A DNA stretch of 32,573 nucleotides, from positions 1 through 32,573 of the forward strand of contig CACXWH010000016.1 in assembly GCA_902771225.1 (NCBI GenBank). Reading direction: 5' to 3'. Made by a program: the position numbers and the translations under genes. The notes beneath the pieces were generated by a model. The model was not told the DNA's origin. It saw only the letters and a program-made list of their open reading frames with translations, and searched no databases. Every line of letters starts with the position of its first letter. The first letter of the stretch is position 1. The stretch is from an uncultured Methanobrevibacter sp. (lineage in GTDB: Archaea > Methanobacteriota > Methanobacteria > Methanobacteriales > Methanobacteriaceae). Below are positions 25,669 through 32,573 of this stretch, piece after piece.

Positions 25669-26553
25669 GAATAAGTCATGTAAGTTAAGGATGTAAGAAC
25701 CTAATTTACCATCAAAGTTACCTGCGCTGATTTCAAGTACACCGTCAACAGCACAAGCTGCTTGAATACCTGCTTTCATTGCAGCTTTAACAGATTCCTC
25801 ATCTACTCCATCAATAACTATTTCAAATACACCATCAGCATCCGGCCTAATATCAGAATCCACTTCATCTTTTAATGTTACACACATTTTTTCGTTAGTG
25901 GATGCAGGCAAGAATGCGTATTTATTAGAGCCTACTTTAGAACCGGAAGCAACCATACCACCAGGGAATGGAGTAATTACACCTTCAACGTTTGAAATTG
26001 CTGCTACAGCTAATTGAGCTGCTTTAACACCAGTCATTTGATCTTTTGCTAAGATAAAGAAGTTTCCTCCAGCTACACCTTCTTTGAATCCGAATGTGGA
26101 TTCTACTAAGAAGTCACCGGACATGATTGGAATGGAGTGAACAGTTTTTCCAGCAATTTCACAGTCTTTTTCAAATCCATCACCGAAATATTTGAGTTTA
26201 AAACCAGTTTTTAATACATCTTCTGATTCAAGTAAGTTGAACGCAGCTGCAGTTGGGGCAGTTAAAATACACATACCTATTCTTTCCATTAATTCAGCAT
26301 CAAGTGCTTTTTTACCAGCGTGACAAATCATAATCGCATAACCTGGTCTTCCGTCAGGAGTTTCATTAGCAGGTACGAAACAATCAATACCTGCTTCTGC
26401 AGGACATCCAATAACTGAGGTTCCGTAACCAGTTGCTTCAGTAGCTGCGATTTTTGCTAATTCTTCGGTAGCTGCAGTAACTAAAATTCTAGTTACTTTG
26501 ATTCCGAAACCTTCTGCATAAGTTTCTTTAATATTTACACCGTTGATTTCCAT
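25666..26553 (-). CDS. ftr: Formylmethanofuran:tetrahydromethanopterin formyltransferase
   Basis: This 295-residue cytoplasmic enzyme moves the formyl group from formylmethanofuran to tetrahydromethanopterin, the second step of CO2 reduction to methane. Recognisable segments are [59 protein letters not shown] and the C-terminal [14 protein letters not shown]. Codon choice differs from neighbours, with many GCA/GCT, GGT and ACT codons and few rare ones, as expected of an abundant enzyme. ATG 26553 follows GGTGAAATT. A TATA-like TTTAAATATTTTA lies near 26601-26613. It stands alone, between the potassium channel and a flippase-like gene. Confidence 0.97.
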   Translation of the reverse strand: MEINGVNIKETYAEGFGIKVTRILVTAATEELAKIAATEATGYGTSVIGCPAEAGIDCFVPANETPDGRPGYAIMICHAGKKALDAELMERIGMCILTAPTAAAFNLLESEDVLKTGFKLKYFGDGFEKDCEIAGKTVHSIPIMSGDFLVESTFGFKEGVAGGNFFILAKDQMTGVKAAQLAVAAISNVEGVITPFPGGMVASGSKVGSNKYAFLPASTNEKMCVTLKDEVDSDIRPDADGVFEIVIDGVDEESVKAAMKAGIQAACAVDGVLEISAGNFDGKLGSYILNLHDLF

Positions 26554-26637
26554 AATTTCACCAAATTATATAGTACAAAAAAATAAATTTTTTGCTATAC
26601 TAAAATATTTAAAATAAAATAAAATAAAGTTTTCTAT

Positions 26638-27690
26638 TTATTCATTTTCACTTTCATCAGATATTTCTTTAGAATCGGAACCGAAGGATATTTTATCTAA
26701 AGCTGAAGAACCATAATATGGTAAAATTAGTAATCCAAGAATAGTAGCTAACCAAAATGAAATTAACCTTTCAATAACAGTAGCTCCTGCTGAAATAGAA
26801 GCATTGATGCCTGCAGCAGCATAAAAGACAATCATTATACCATCAACTGCACCAAGACCTCCTGGAAGAAGTGGAATCATACCTGCAAGTGAAGCCAAAA
26901 TAAATACCTCACCTATAACAATAGGACTAACATCGGCACCAAATGCTAAAAATACTATATAAACCCTTAAAATCTCAAATCCCCAAATTATAAAAGATAA
27001 TGGGAGAGCATAATATAATACTTTTTTATTACGAATAACCAAATTCATAGTGTCTTGAAAACCTTTAATCACATTATGAATTTTTTGCTCCAATTCATCA
27101 GAATTTTTCTTATAAAAACGTCTAACAATACCAATAATCCAACCATCAACCCTTTTTCCGAAATTAGGATTAATTGACATGTAAATTAATAAAATTAAAA
27201 TTATTACAATAACAATTACAGCAACAATCATTAATATAAGTAATGCCGGTGAAAGATCAAAATACATAGTCATTCCAATAATAGTTAAAATAGCTAAAAA
27301 TACGAATGGAAAAGTATCTAATGCCCTATCCGCCACAACTGCAGCAAATGTCTCTTCCATAGGATAATTTTCTTCCCGAGCAAAAATATAGGCTCTTACG
27401 GGTTCTCCACCACCTCTGCCTGAAGGAGTAATATTATTAACTGCAAGGCCAACCAATGTAATTGGAAGTAATTTAAAAATACCTGCATTCAAGTCAGCAA
27501 TCTCATTCAATATTTTCCACCGCAAAGTGTATAAAAAATAAGTAAAAACTTGAGTAATAATAGCTAAAGCTATTAAATATAAATTTGCAATTTTTAAAGC
27601 ATTTATAACATCATCAATACCAACAAAGTATAATATTGCGACTAATATTAAAATACTAATTGCAAGAAATATAATAGTTTTTTTATCCAT
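26638..27690 (-). CDS. Flippase-like / lysylphosphatidylglycerol synthase TM-domain (UPF0104) protein
   Basis: This 350-residue membrane protein has about eight helices. Family signatures are NNITPSGRGGGEPVRAYIFARE (about residues 85-106), VVADRALDTFPF and LLPGGLGAVDGIMIVFYAAAG. This domain occurs in bacterial MprF and in archaeal AglD/AglR-like proteins. In archaea it is linked to lipid or lipid-linked sugar transfer across the membrane, but members differ widely, so a flippase role is inference. There is no synthase domain. The C-terminal tail is acidic. Start ATG 27690 is 107 bases from the divergent trkH start. Confidence 0.85.
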   Translation of the reverse strand: MDKKTIIFLAISILILVAILYFVGIDDVINALKIANLYLIALAIITQVFTYFLYTLRWKILNEIADLNAGIFKLLPITLVGLAVNNITPSGRGGGEPVRAYIFAREENYPMEETFAAVVADRALDTFPFVFLAILTIIGMTMYFDLSPALLILMIVAVIVIVIILILLIYMSINPNFGKRVDGWIIGIVRRFYKKNSDELEQKIHNVIKGFQDTMNLVIRNKKVLYYALPLSFIIWGFEILRVYIVFLAFGADVSPIVIGEVFILASLAGMIPLLPGGLGAVDGIMIVFYAAAGINASISAGATVIERLISFWLATILGLLILPYYGSSALDKISFGSDSKEISDESENE

Positions 27691-27797
27691 AAAATACCAA
27701 CCATATTTTTTACTATATATTACTTATATTTGACTTAAAAATTTATATATATATTTGTTCAAATTAAATTTATATATTAACCAAGAAGGCATAATGC

Positions 27798-29231
27798 ATG
27801 AGATATGTAAATAAAAATGACTTGTTTATTATAGCCAGAAATTCTGGAAGACTAATGATTGGGATTGGGGTTTTGTGTTTAATACCAATTATTGTTGATT
27901 TAATATATCTTGAATTTAATGTGATGGGATATATAATACCTGCGTTAATATCTATTGTTTTAGGATTTGTTTTTAATAAAGTATTTGATAAATATTCTGA
28001 TAAAAAAATGCGCTTAAAACATGGTATGATTATCTCTTCCCTATCCTGGTTGTGGGCATGTCTCATCTGTGGACTTATACTTCATTCAATTACAGGCATT
28101 GGCATAGAAGACAGTTTGTTTGAAAGCATGTCTGCACTTACCGGCAGTGGAATTACAATATACCAAGATGTAGAAATTTTACCTCAAAGTATCCTATTTT
28201 TCAGAGCCCTTCAACAATGGGTTGGTGGTCTTGGAGTTGTTGTTATGATAATTGCCGTAATGACAAAACCTGGAAGTGTATCTGCCAAATTATACCAATC
28301 TGAAGCTCGTGAAGAACGTATTAAGCCATCCACCAAAGCTACACTTAAAAAAACAGTCAAAATTTATTTAATTTATACTATTGCAGGAATAACTCTATAT
28401 ACCATTGCAGGAATGCCTATTTTTGATTCTGTTTGCAATACATTCACCATTATCTCAACGGGCGGTATGAGTATTAAAAATGCAAATATTGGATTTTACC
28501 AAAACGATATCATTTACTTTATTACAATAGTTATAATGATTTTAGGAGCTACAAGCTTTTTAGTGCACTATAAAGTTATAAAAACCCATGGAAAATCATT
28601 AATTCATGACCTGCAATTTAAAGTACTGATTACATTAATTGCTGTATCAACAATTATTGTATATTTGGCATCCGATATTGTCCCGATTGAAATATTATTT
28701 ACTGTAGTATCAGCAGTTACAACAACTGGAGCCAGTGTGCAAAGTTCAACAGTCATGGGAAATTGGCCACCATTTGTACTTATAGTGATAATGACATTAA
28801 TGACCATAGGAGGGTCCAGCGGTTCTACAGTAGGTGCACTAAAATTAATGCGTGTAATTACATTTTTTAAAGGAACATATAAGAATTTGCGTCAAATATT
28901 ATCTCCAGAAGGCAGAGTAGTGCCTCTTCAAATTTCAGGCCAAAAAATAACTTCAAAAGCAGTGGCGCAAAGTGGAAATTATATAACATTATATATGATT
29001 TGTATTTTAATTACTTGGTCATTACTCTGTTTATACGGACATGACCCCATAGAAGGATTATTCTTTACAATGTCTCTTCAAGGAAACGTTGGTTTAGAAA
29101 TAGGGCATGTTACATCCGCACTTCAACCTCAATTAAAACTTATTAGTATATTTAATATGTGGTCTGGAAGATTAGAAATTTATCCTGTTTTAATTACAAT
29201 AAGATCTCTTTTTGAAATTTTTAAAAGATAA
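27798..29231 (+). CDS. trkH: TrkH-family potassium uptake channel subunit
   Basis: This 477-residue protein has about ten helices built from four membrane-pore-membrane repeats. The four filter segments are visible: MSALTGSGITIY, IISTGGMSI, SAVTTTGASV and SLQGNVGLEIG, each with its selectivity-filter glycine. It imports K+ (or Na+/K+ in some homologues) when regulated by TrkA. The TrkA gene follows 56 bases downstream on the same strand, supporting an operon. ATG 27798 has only a weak AAGGC upstream. TATA-like sequences occur near 27739-27752 and 27768-27778. Confidence 0.95.
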   Translation: MRYVNKNDLFIIARNSGRLMIGIGVLCLIPIIVDLIYLEFNVMGYIIPALISIVLGFVFNKVFDKYSDKKMRLKHGMIISSLSWLWACLICGLILHSITGIGIEDSLFESMSALTGSGITIYQDVEILPQSILFFRALQQWVGGLGVVVMIIAVMTKPGSVSAKLYQSEAREERIKPSTKATLKKTVKIYLIYTIAGITLYTIAGMPIFDSVCNTFTIISTGGMSIKNANIGFYQNDIIYFITIVIMILGATSFLVHYKVIKTHGKSLIHDLQFKVLITLIAVSTIIVYLASDIVPIEILFTVVSAVTTTGASVQSSTVMGNWPPFVLIVIMTLMTIGGSSGSTVGALKLMRVITFFKGTYKNLRQILSPEGRVVPLQISGQKITSKAVAQSGNYITLYMICILITWSLLCLYGHDPIEGLFFTMSLQGNVGLEIGHVTSALQPQLKLISIFNMWSGRLEIYPVLITIRSLFEIFKR

Positions 29232-29287
29232 ATTATATAAATTTTAAAAATACAATATTCATTTGTTAAAACAAAGTTGGTGATTTT

Positions 29288-29938
29288 ATGTATATTATTA
29301 TTATGGGTCTTGGTCGTGTAGGCTTATCCCTTGCAAACTTATTAATTGATGACGGATATGACATAACATTAATCGATGATGATGAAGCATTATGTAATGA
29401 TGCTGCAGCAGAACTTGATGCTTTGGTTATTTGTGGAAACGGTACCAATTCAAAAATACTTGAAGAAACAAACATTGAAGATGCAGATTTTTTTATTGCA
29501 ACAACCGGAAATGATGAAGCAAACCTATTATCCTGTATCTTAGTTAAAAAATATGATGTTCCAAATATTATTGCTCGTGTAAGTAATCCGGACCACGAAG
29601 AAGCATTTAAAGCTGTTGGAATAGATAATGTAATAAGTCCTGAAATTACGGCAGCAGGATTTTTAGAAAAATTAGTAACAAGACCAAATGTTGCGGATTT
29701 AGTTTCCATCGGCGAAGGTGATGCAGAAATCTTTGATATGACCATAACTAATGATAAAATGGTTGGAAAACGTGTTGGCGATGTATCACCAACAAAAGAT
29801 TTCATTATAATTGCCATGTACCAAAATGAAAAATTGATAATTCCCCAAAAAGATCATATTATCGCACGTGGAGAAAAAGTTTCCGTACTTGTTAGAAGAG
29901 GATCATTTTCCAAAGTATCTAAAAAACTTGAAAAATAA
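29288..29938 (+). CDS. trkA: TrkA potassium uptake regulatory protein (RCK)
   Basis: This 216-residue cytoplasmic protein has one TrkA-N (RCK-N) domain with GLGRVG (7-12) and the acidic D30 that selects NAD(H), then one TrkA-C domain (about 138-216, FDMTITNDKMVGKRVGDV). This half-length form, with a single N/C pair, is usual in archaea and assembles as a ring under TrkH. It binds NADH/NAD and nucleotides to gate K+ uptake. Shine-Dalgarno GGTGATT precedes ATG 29288. It is the second gene after trkH. Confidence 0.96.
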   Translation: MYIIIMGLGRVGLSLANLLIDDGYDITLIDDDEALCNDAAAELDALVICGNGTNSKILEETNIEDADFFIATTGNDEANLLSCILVKKYDVPNIIARVSNPDHEEAFKAVGIDNVISPEITAAGFLEKLVTRPNVADLVSIGEGDAEIFDMTITNDKMVGKRVGDVSPTKDFIIIAMYQNEKLIIPQKDHIIARGEKVSVLVRRGSFSKVSKKLEK

Positions 29939-29939
29939 A

Positions 29940-30554
29940 TTAAAATTGACTATAAGAAAATTTAATATGCTCTTTCCCGTTTCCTTCAACTATCGGACCA
30001 TGTCCCGGAAGTAAATTAACAACATCCAAATTAGTCAATTTTAAAACAGATTCTTTTAAATCATTCCAATCTCCGCCAATATCTGTTCTTCCAACACCAC
30101 CGTGAGAAAAAACAGTGTCTCCAGAAATTAAGTTTACTCCATCCCATAAACAGATTCCTCCACTGGTGTGTCCCGGCGTGTGAATGATTTTGAAACCTCT
30201 AATCTCATCGCCATCCTTTAATTCAATATCAACCCTAGAGTTATTAACATCATCAAAACCAAAAGCTGTGCCAGTAGTTCCTAAAGTATCCTCATTACGA
30301 ATGGAAATAGCATCCAATTCATGAACTGCAATTTCAGCATTTTCAAAAAAGTGATTGCCTCCAATATGGTCAAAATGACAATGAGTATTTACTACTAATG
30401 AAATATCTTCTCGTTTAATACCATGTTTTTCAATTTGAGATATTAAATAATCCTCATTTGTTCCTGTTCCAGTATCAACCAACATATCCCCAATCAAATA
30501 ACAATTTGAGTCCATATTGTAACCTGGAATAAATAAAATATTATTAGAATTCAT
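29940..30554 (-). CDS. MBL-fold metallo-hydrolase (glyoxalase II-like)
   Basis: This 204-residue protein has the metallo-beta-lactamase dinuclear metal motif THCHFDH (H58, H60, D62 and H63), HTPGHTSGG, SGDTVFSHGGVGRTD and LLPGHGP. The layout matches stand-alone glyoxalase II-like hydrolases that cleave thioesters such as S-lactoylglutathione. Archaea generally lack glutathione, so the substrate is probably another thiol ester or ester. It ends one base from the convergent trkA. A TATA or Shine-Dalgarno for ATG 30554 is not obvious. Confidence 0.88.
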   Translation of the reverse strand: MNSNNILFIPGYNMDSNCYLIGDMLVDTGTGTNEDYLISQIEKHGIKREDISLVVNTHCHFDHIGGNHFFENAEIAVHELDAISIRNEDTLGTTGTAFGFDDVNNSRVDIELKDGDEIRGFKIIHTPGHTSGGICLWDGVNLISGDTVFSHGGVGRTDIGGDWNDLKESVLKLTNLDVVNLLPGHGPIVEGNGKEHIKFSYSQF

Positions 30555-30600
30555 AGAAATAATTATGATTAAAAGTAGTAAAAAAAGATTTGTATAAAAA

Positions 30601-30748
30601 TGGGGTCACAGGGATTTGAACCCCGATCCTGGGATATCTCTTGCCTCAGTACTCCAATTGATCATCACAACAAGTACTGTTCAGTTACGCGTATATTTCT
30701 TCAAAGACAACTGGAGTCCCAGATGATGCCTGGTTACACTATAACCCC
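30601..30748 (-). tRNA. tRNA-Trp (CCA) with a 75-base intron
   Basis: Exon 1 is 30711-30748 and exon 2 is 30601-30635. The acceptor GGGGTTA pairs with TGACCCC, with discriminator A at 30601. The anticodon stem TGGGA/TCCCA encloses CTCCAG plus A, reading CCA. The intron (30636-30710) falls at the canonical 37/38 position. Its ends can form a relaxed bulge-helix-bulge: TGTC pairs with GGCA and CTC with GAG, with one C-A mismatch in the four-pair central helix. The 3' CCA is not encoded. TATA-like sequences lie upstream at about 30768-30795. Confidence 0.93.
30636..30710 (-). ncRNA. Box C/D guide RNA candidate within the tRNA-Trp intron
   Basis: On the minus strand the intron contains box C' GTGATGA (30662-30668), two CTGA boxes (D' at 30681-30684 and D at 30646-30649) and a degenerate box C TGAAGA (30698-30703). 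The guide next to box D contains CAATTGGAGT, complementary to ACTCCAGTTG around the anticodon, with one G-T pair. The fifth guide base before box D faces C34, predicting 2'-O-methylation of C34. This type of intron guide is known from other Euryarchaeota. The other guide (about 30685-30697) has no assigned target. Confidence 0.75.
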
Positions 30749-30957
30749 ACACATAACATACAGTAATTAATATATATTTAATTAGTATATAAATTTTATT
30801 ATTAACTTAATCCATTGCAACTGATGCTACTACAAGTTACAAATCACCATGATACATTCACCGAAATAGAGTAAGATAAATCATCTATTAATGATTTAAA
30901 TAATAAACTCAGTTTTTACACCATTTTTGTGTACTTATCATTAGATATGTATTAGTG
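30749..30957. other. Non-coding stretch between tRNA-Trp and hjc
   Basis: About 210 AT-rich bases lie here. The left part holds the likely tRNA-Trp promoter (TATA-like sequences at 30768-30795). The remainder includes T-rich DNA that may end the hjc transcript. I see no coding frame, repeat or RNA gene in it. Confidence 0.4.
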
Positions 30958-31365
30958 TTAAAATTTCATTTGCTTATCAATACCAGAAATTTCATCGATT
31001 TCTAATCCTTTTTCTAAAGCAAAATCTTTTTCAACTTTATAATTGCCGTTTCTTGTTCTTTCGGCATTTTCCGGTTCTAAAAATAGCCATTTAGTATATT
31101 TGAATTTGACACCAATATAAGGTTTAGCACCAAATATTTTAGAAAATTCCAAAAGAGCATCAATTTGCTCCGAATCAATATAAATCTTATCTTTGGTAGT
31201 TGTTTTAACTTCAATAGCCAAATATAATTTTCCATTTCCAGCAACAACATCCGGCAAGGGTCTTTTAGTAGCTCCTCCAGAAGCTGGAGCTCTCATAGCT
31301 GCAAAATTTCTCTCCCAAAGTTTATGTACTAAATCTCTTTCTTCAGCAGAACCTTTCTTCGCCAA
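30958..31365 (-). CDS. hjc: Holliday junction resolvase Hjc
   Basis: This 135-residue archaeal resolvase cuts four-way DNA junctions during recombination. Family residues are visible: [11 protein letters not shown] with E9, [19 protein letters not shown] with D39, and AIEVKTT with E52 and K54, forming the metal-dependent nuclease site. The start is TTG 31365, placed six bases after GGTG, and no better ATG is present. It lies in the same direction as the surrounding tRNA genes, with its start only 28 bases from tRNA-His, so it may share their transcript. Confidence 0.95.
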   Translation of the reverse strand: MAKKGSAEERDLVHKLWERNFAAMRAPASGGATKRPLPDVVAGNGKLYLAIEVKTTTKDKIYIDSEQIDALLEFSKIFGAKPYIGVKFKYTKWLFLEPENAERTRNGNYKVEKDFALEKGLEIDEISGIDKQMKF

Positions 31366-31392
31366 AATAACACCGAAAAAAATAGTTTATAA

Positions 31393-31469
<77 letters not shown>

Positions 31470-31503
31470 ATTTTAAAATATATGAAATAAAAAATTTGTT
31501 AGA

Positions 31504-31586
31504 TGCGGGAGCAGGGATTTGAACCCTGGTAGACCTGCGTCAACAGGTCCTAAGCCTGTCCCCTTTGGCCTCTCGGGCACCCCCGC
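31504..31586 (-). tRNA. tRNA-Leu (TAG)
   Basis: Acceptor GCGGGGG pairs with CTCCCGC, and the discriminator is A. Stem ACAGG/CCTGT encloses CTTAGGA, reading TAG. A long variable arm (TTGACGCAGGTC region) confirms the class II leucine tRNA. CCA is not encoded. Confidence 0.95.
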
Positions 31587-31632
31587 TTAAAACGAAAGTG
31601 AAACAGAAACCATTAAAAATCTTAACAAGTTT

Positions 31633-31713
<81 letters not shown>

Positions 31714-31739
31714 AACAAATAATTAAAAGTTTAGTAACA

Positions 31740-31813
31740 TGGGCCCAATGGGGTTCGAACCCATGGCCTTCCGGTTATGAGCCGGACGCTCTACCTGGCT
31801 AAGCTATGGGCCC
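31740..31813 (-). tRNA. tRNA with CAT anticodon (Met or Ile2)
   Basis: Acceptor GGGCCCA pairs with TGGGCCC. Stem TCCGG/CCGGA encloses CTCATAA, reading CAT. It lacks the features expected of the archaeal initiator (A1-U72 pair). The GGGCCC acceptor is more like isoleucine tRNAs, so this may be Ile2, which reads AUA after agmatidine modification of C34. Elongator Met remains possible. CCA is not encoded. Confidence 0.9.
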
Positions 31814-31819
31814 TAAAAG

Positions 31820-31892
<73 letters not shown>

Positions 31893-32051
31893 ATATGTTA
31901 ACCCACCATCTTAACCAAATAAAACCCATGTTTAAAAATCAAAAGACTTTAAACAGTATTTTATCATATATTTTTACTACTATATAAAAGTTATGATTTT
32001 TATGGATTTTTCAAGTAAAATATTAAAAACACTAATAATTAGTTAGTAGAT

Positions 32052-32066
32052 ACTTTTATATAAATC
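32052..32066 (+). promoter_or_regulatory. TATA box of the radical-SAM gene, predicted leaderless transcript
   Basis: ACTTTTATATAAATC is a good archaeal TATA match centred near 32058, about 27 bases before ATG 32086. Initiation would fall at or within a few bases of the start codon. No Shine-Dalgarno is visible, which agrees with a leaderless mRNA. Confidence 0.5.
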
Positions 32067-32085
32067 TAATTAAATAGTTGAAAAT

Positions 32086-32573
32086 ATGGAATCGAACATA
32101 TTTGATTTAATAAAAGATGCTAATGAACTAACATTAAAAAAGCATGGTGATTTAGTTACTCTCGAAAGAGCAGTATTTTTATCATGGTGGTGTGATAAAG
32201 GAGACTGTGCATTCTGTTATATGTCAACACAGAAAAATAAAATCAAAGATCCAACAAAAGCTAGAAGAAATATTAGTAATATCTATGCTGAAGCTGAAAT
32301 GTGTAAACGTCTAGACTGGAATATTGAATTTTTATCTGGAGGATATGAATCATTTACAAATCAAGAAATAAAAGAAATAGCTTCAACAATTAAATATATT
32401 ACTGGAGATGGAGTTTGGTTAAATACAGGCATTACTGATGAATTATCTGAATTCGAATCAGAAATTAAAGGCATAACCGGTGCCGTTGAAGTAGCCAATC
32501 CTAAAATTCACAATAATGTTTGTCCATCAAAAAGCCTAGATGAGATTTCTAACATGTTAGATACTGCAGGAGA
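32086..32573 (+). CDS. Radical SAM protein, biotin synthase-like, truncated by window edge
   Basis: The visible 162 residues carry LSWWCDKGDCAFCYMS with C36, C41 and C44, the cluster ligands of a radical-SAM enzyme spaced CX4CX2C rather than the common CX3CX2C. After it come EFLSGGYESF, matching the SAM-contacting GGE segment, and WLNTGITDELSEFE and GAVEVANPKIHNNVCPSKS, matching the barrel of biotin synthase-like and HmdB-like proteins. HmdB, a hydrogenase-cofactor protein of methanogens, has CX5CX2C, so this belongs near but not clearly in that group. The product is unknown. ATG 32086 lies 26-28 bases downstream of a TATA box. The 3' part is outside the window. Confidence 0.75.
   Translation, partial: MESNIFDLIKDANELTLKKHGDLVTLERAVFLSWWCDKGDCAFCYMSTQKNKIKDPTKARRNISNIYAEAEMCKRLDWNIEFLSGGYESFTNQEIKEIASTIKYITGDGVWLNTGITDELSEFESEIKGITGAVEVANPKIHNNVCPSKSLDEISNMLDTAG

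Noticed and set aside
29266-29817. Long minus-strand frame opposite trkA
   Set aside because: trkA is unambiguous. The antisense frame is a shadow with Ser/Pro/Thr-rich, low-complexity translation.

Overview
The window is chromosomal DNA of a hydrogenotrophic methanogenic archaeon of the order Methanobacteriales, most like Methanobrevibacter. I infer this from a complete 17-gene Ehb energy-converting hydrogenase operon, formylmethanofuran:tetrahydromethanopterin formyltransferase (ftr), very AT-rich DNA, archaeal TATA boxes, GGTGA-type Shine-Dalgarno sites and intron-containing tRNA-Trp. The genus is inferred by eye, not by a search.

Layout. 1-339: start of a secreted or membrane-anchored protein that runs off the left edge and appears to begin with ATT. 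464-2486: a predicted nucleotidyltransferase and an orphan Cas4/RecB-like Fe-S nuclease relative. 2705-3538: a secreted amino-acid-type solute-binding protein. 3657-13511 (minus strand): ehbA to ehbQ, transcribed from one promoter near 13562. The genes distal to ehbA are packed with overlaps or gaps of a few bases. The first ten (ehbA-J) form a membrane arm resembling Mrp antiporters. The last seven carry the polyferredoxin, ferredoxin, [NiFe] hydrogenase core, the NuoH-like anchor and an ACT-domain protein. Ehb uses ion-motive force to reduce ferredoxin with H2 for biosynthetic CO2 fixation.

13854-18366: an ACR3-like permease with a palindromic operator, a YdjM-like membrane protein, an aspartoacylase-family enzyme and an SF1 (Upf1/IGHMBP2-type) helicase. 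18622-19797: argG, preceded by an unexplained region rich in inverted repeats. 19812-21491: an XPD/DinG-type Fe-S helicase interrupted by a single in-frame TAG. 21549-24465: Sir2, SfsA and the Nnr metabolite-repair enzyme. 24534-29938: an RCK potassium channel, ftr, a flippase-like membrane protein, then trkH and trkA, so potassium handling is concentrated here. 29940-30554: a glyoxalase-II-like hydrolase.

30601-31892 (minus strand): six tRNA genes (Trp with intron, His, Leu, Glu, a CAT-anticodon tRNA, Asn) with the Holliday-junction resolvase hjc between Trp and His. The Trp intron carries box C/D elements and a guide that pairs with the tRNA's own anticodon region. 32086-32573: the 5' part of a radical-SAM protein that runs off the right edge.

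Most of the window is ordinary methanogen core genome. The points most worth checking are the lone nonsense codon in the XPD-like helicase, the self-targeting tRNA-Trp intron guide and its unassigned second guide, a palindrome shared by the ACR3-like promoter and the 3' end of the SF1 helicase, a palindrome in the ehb promoter, and the paired hairpins upstream of argG. I found no CRISPR array, insertion sequence or prophage.
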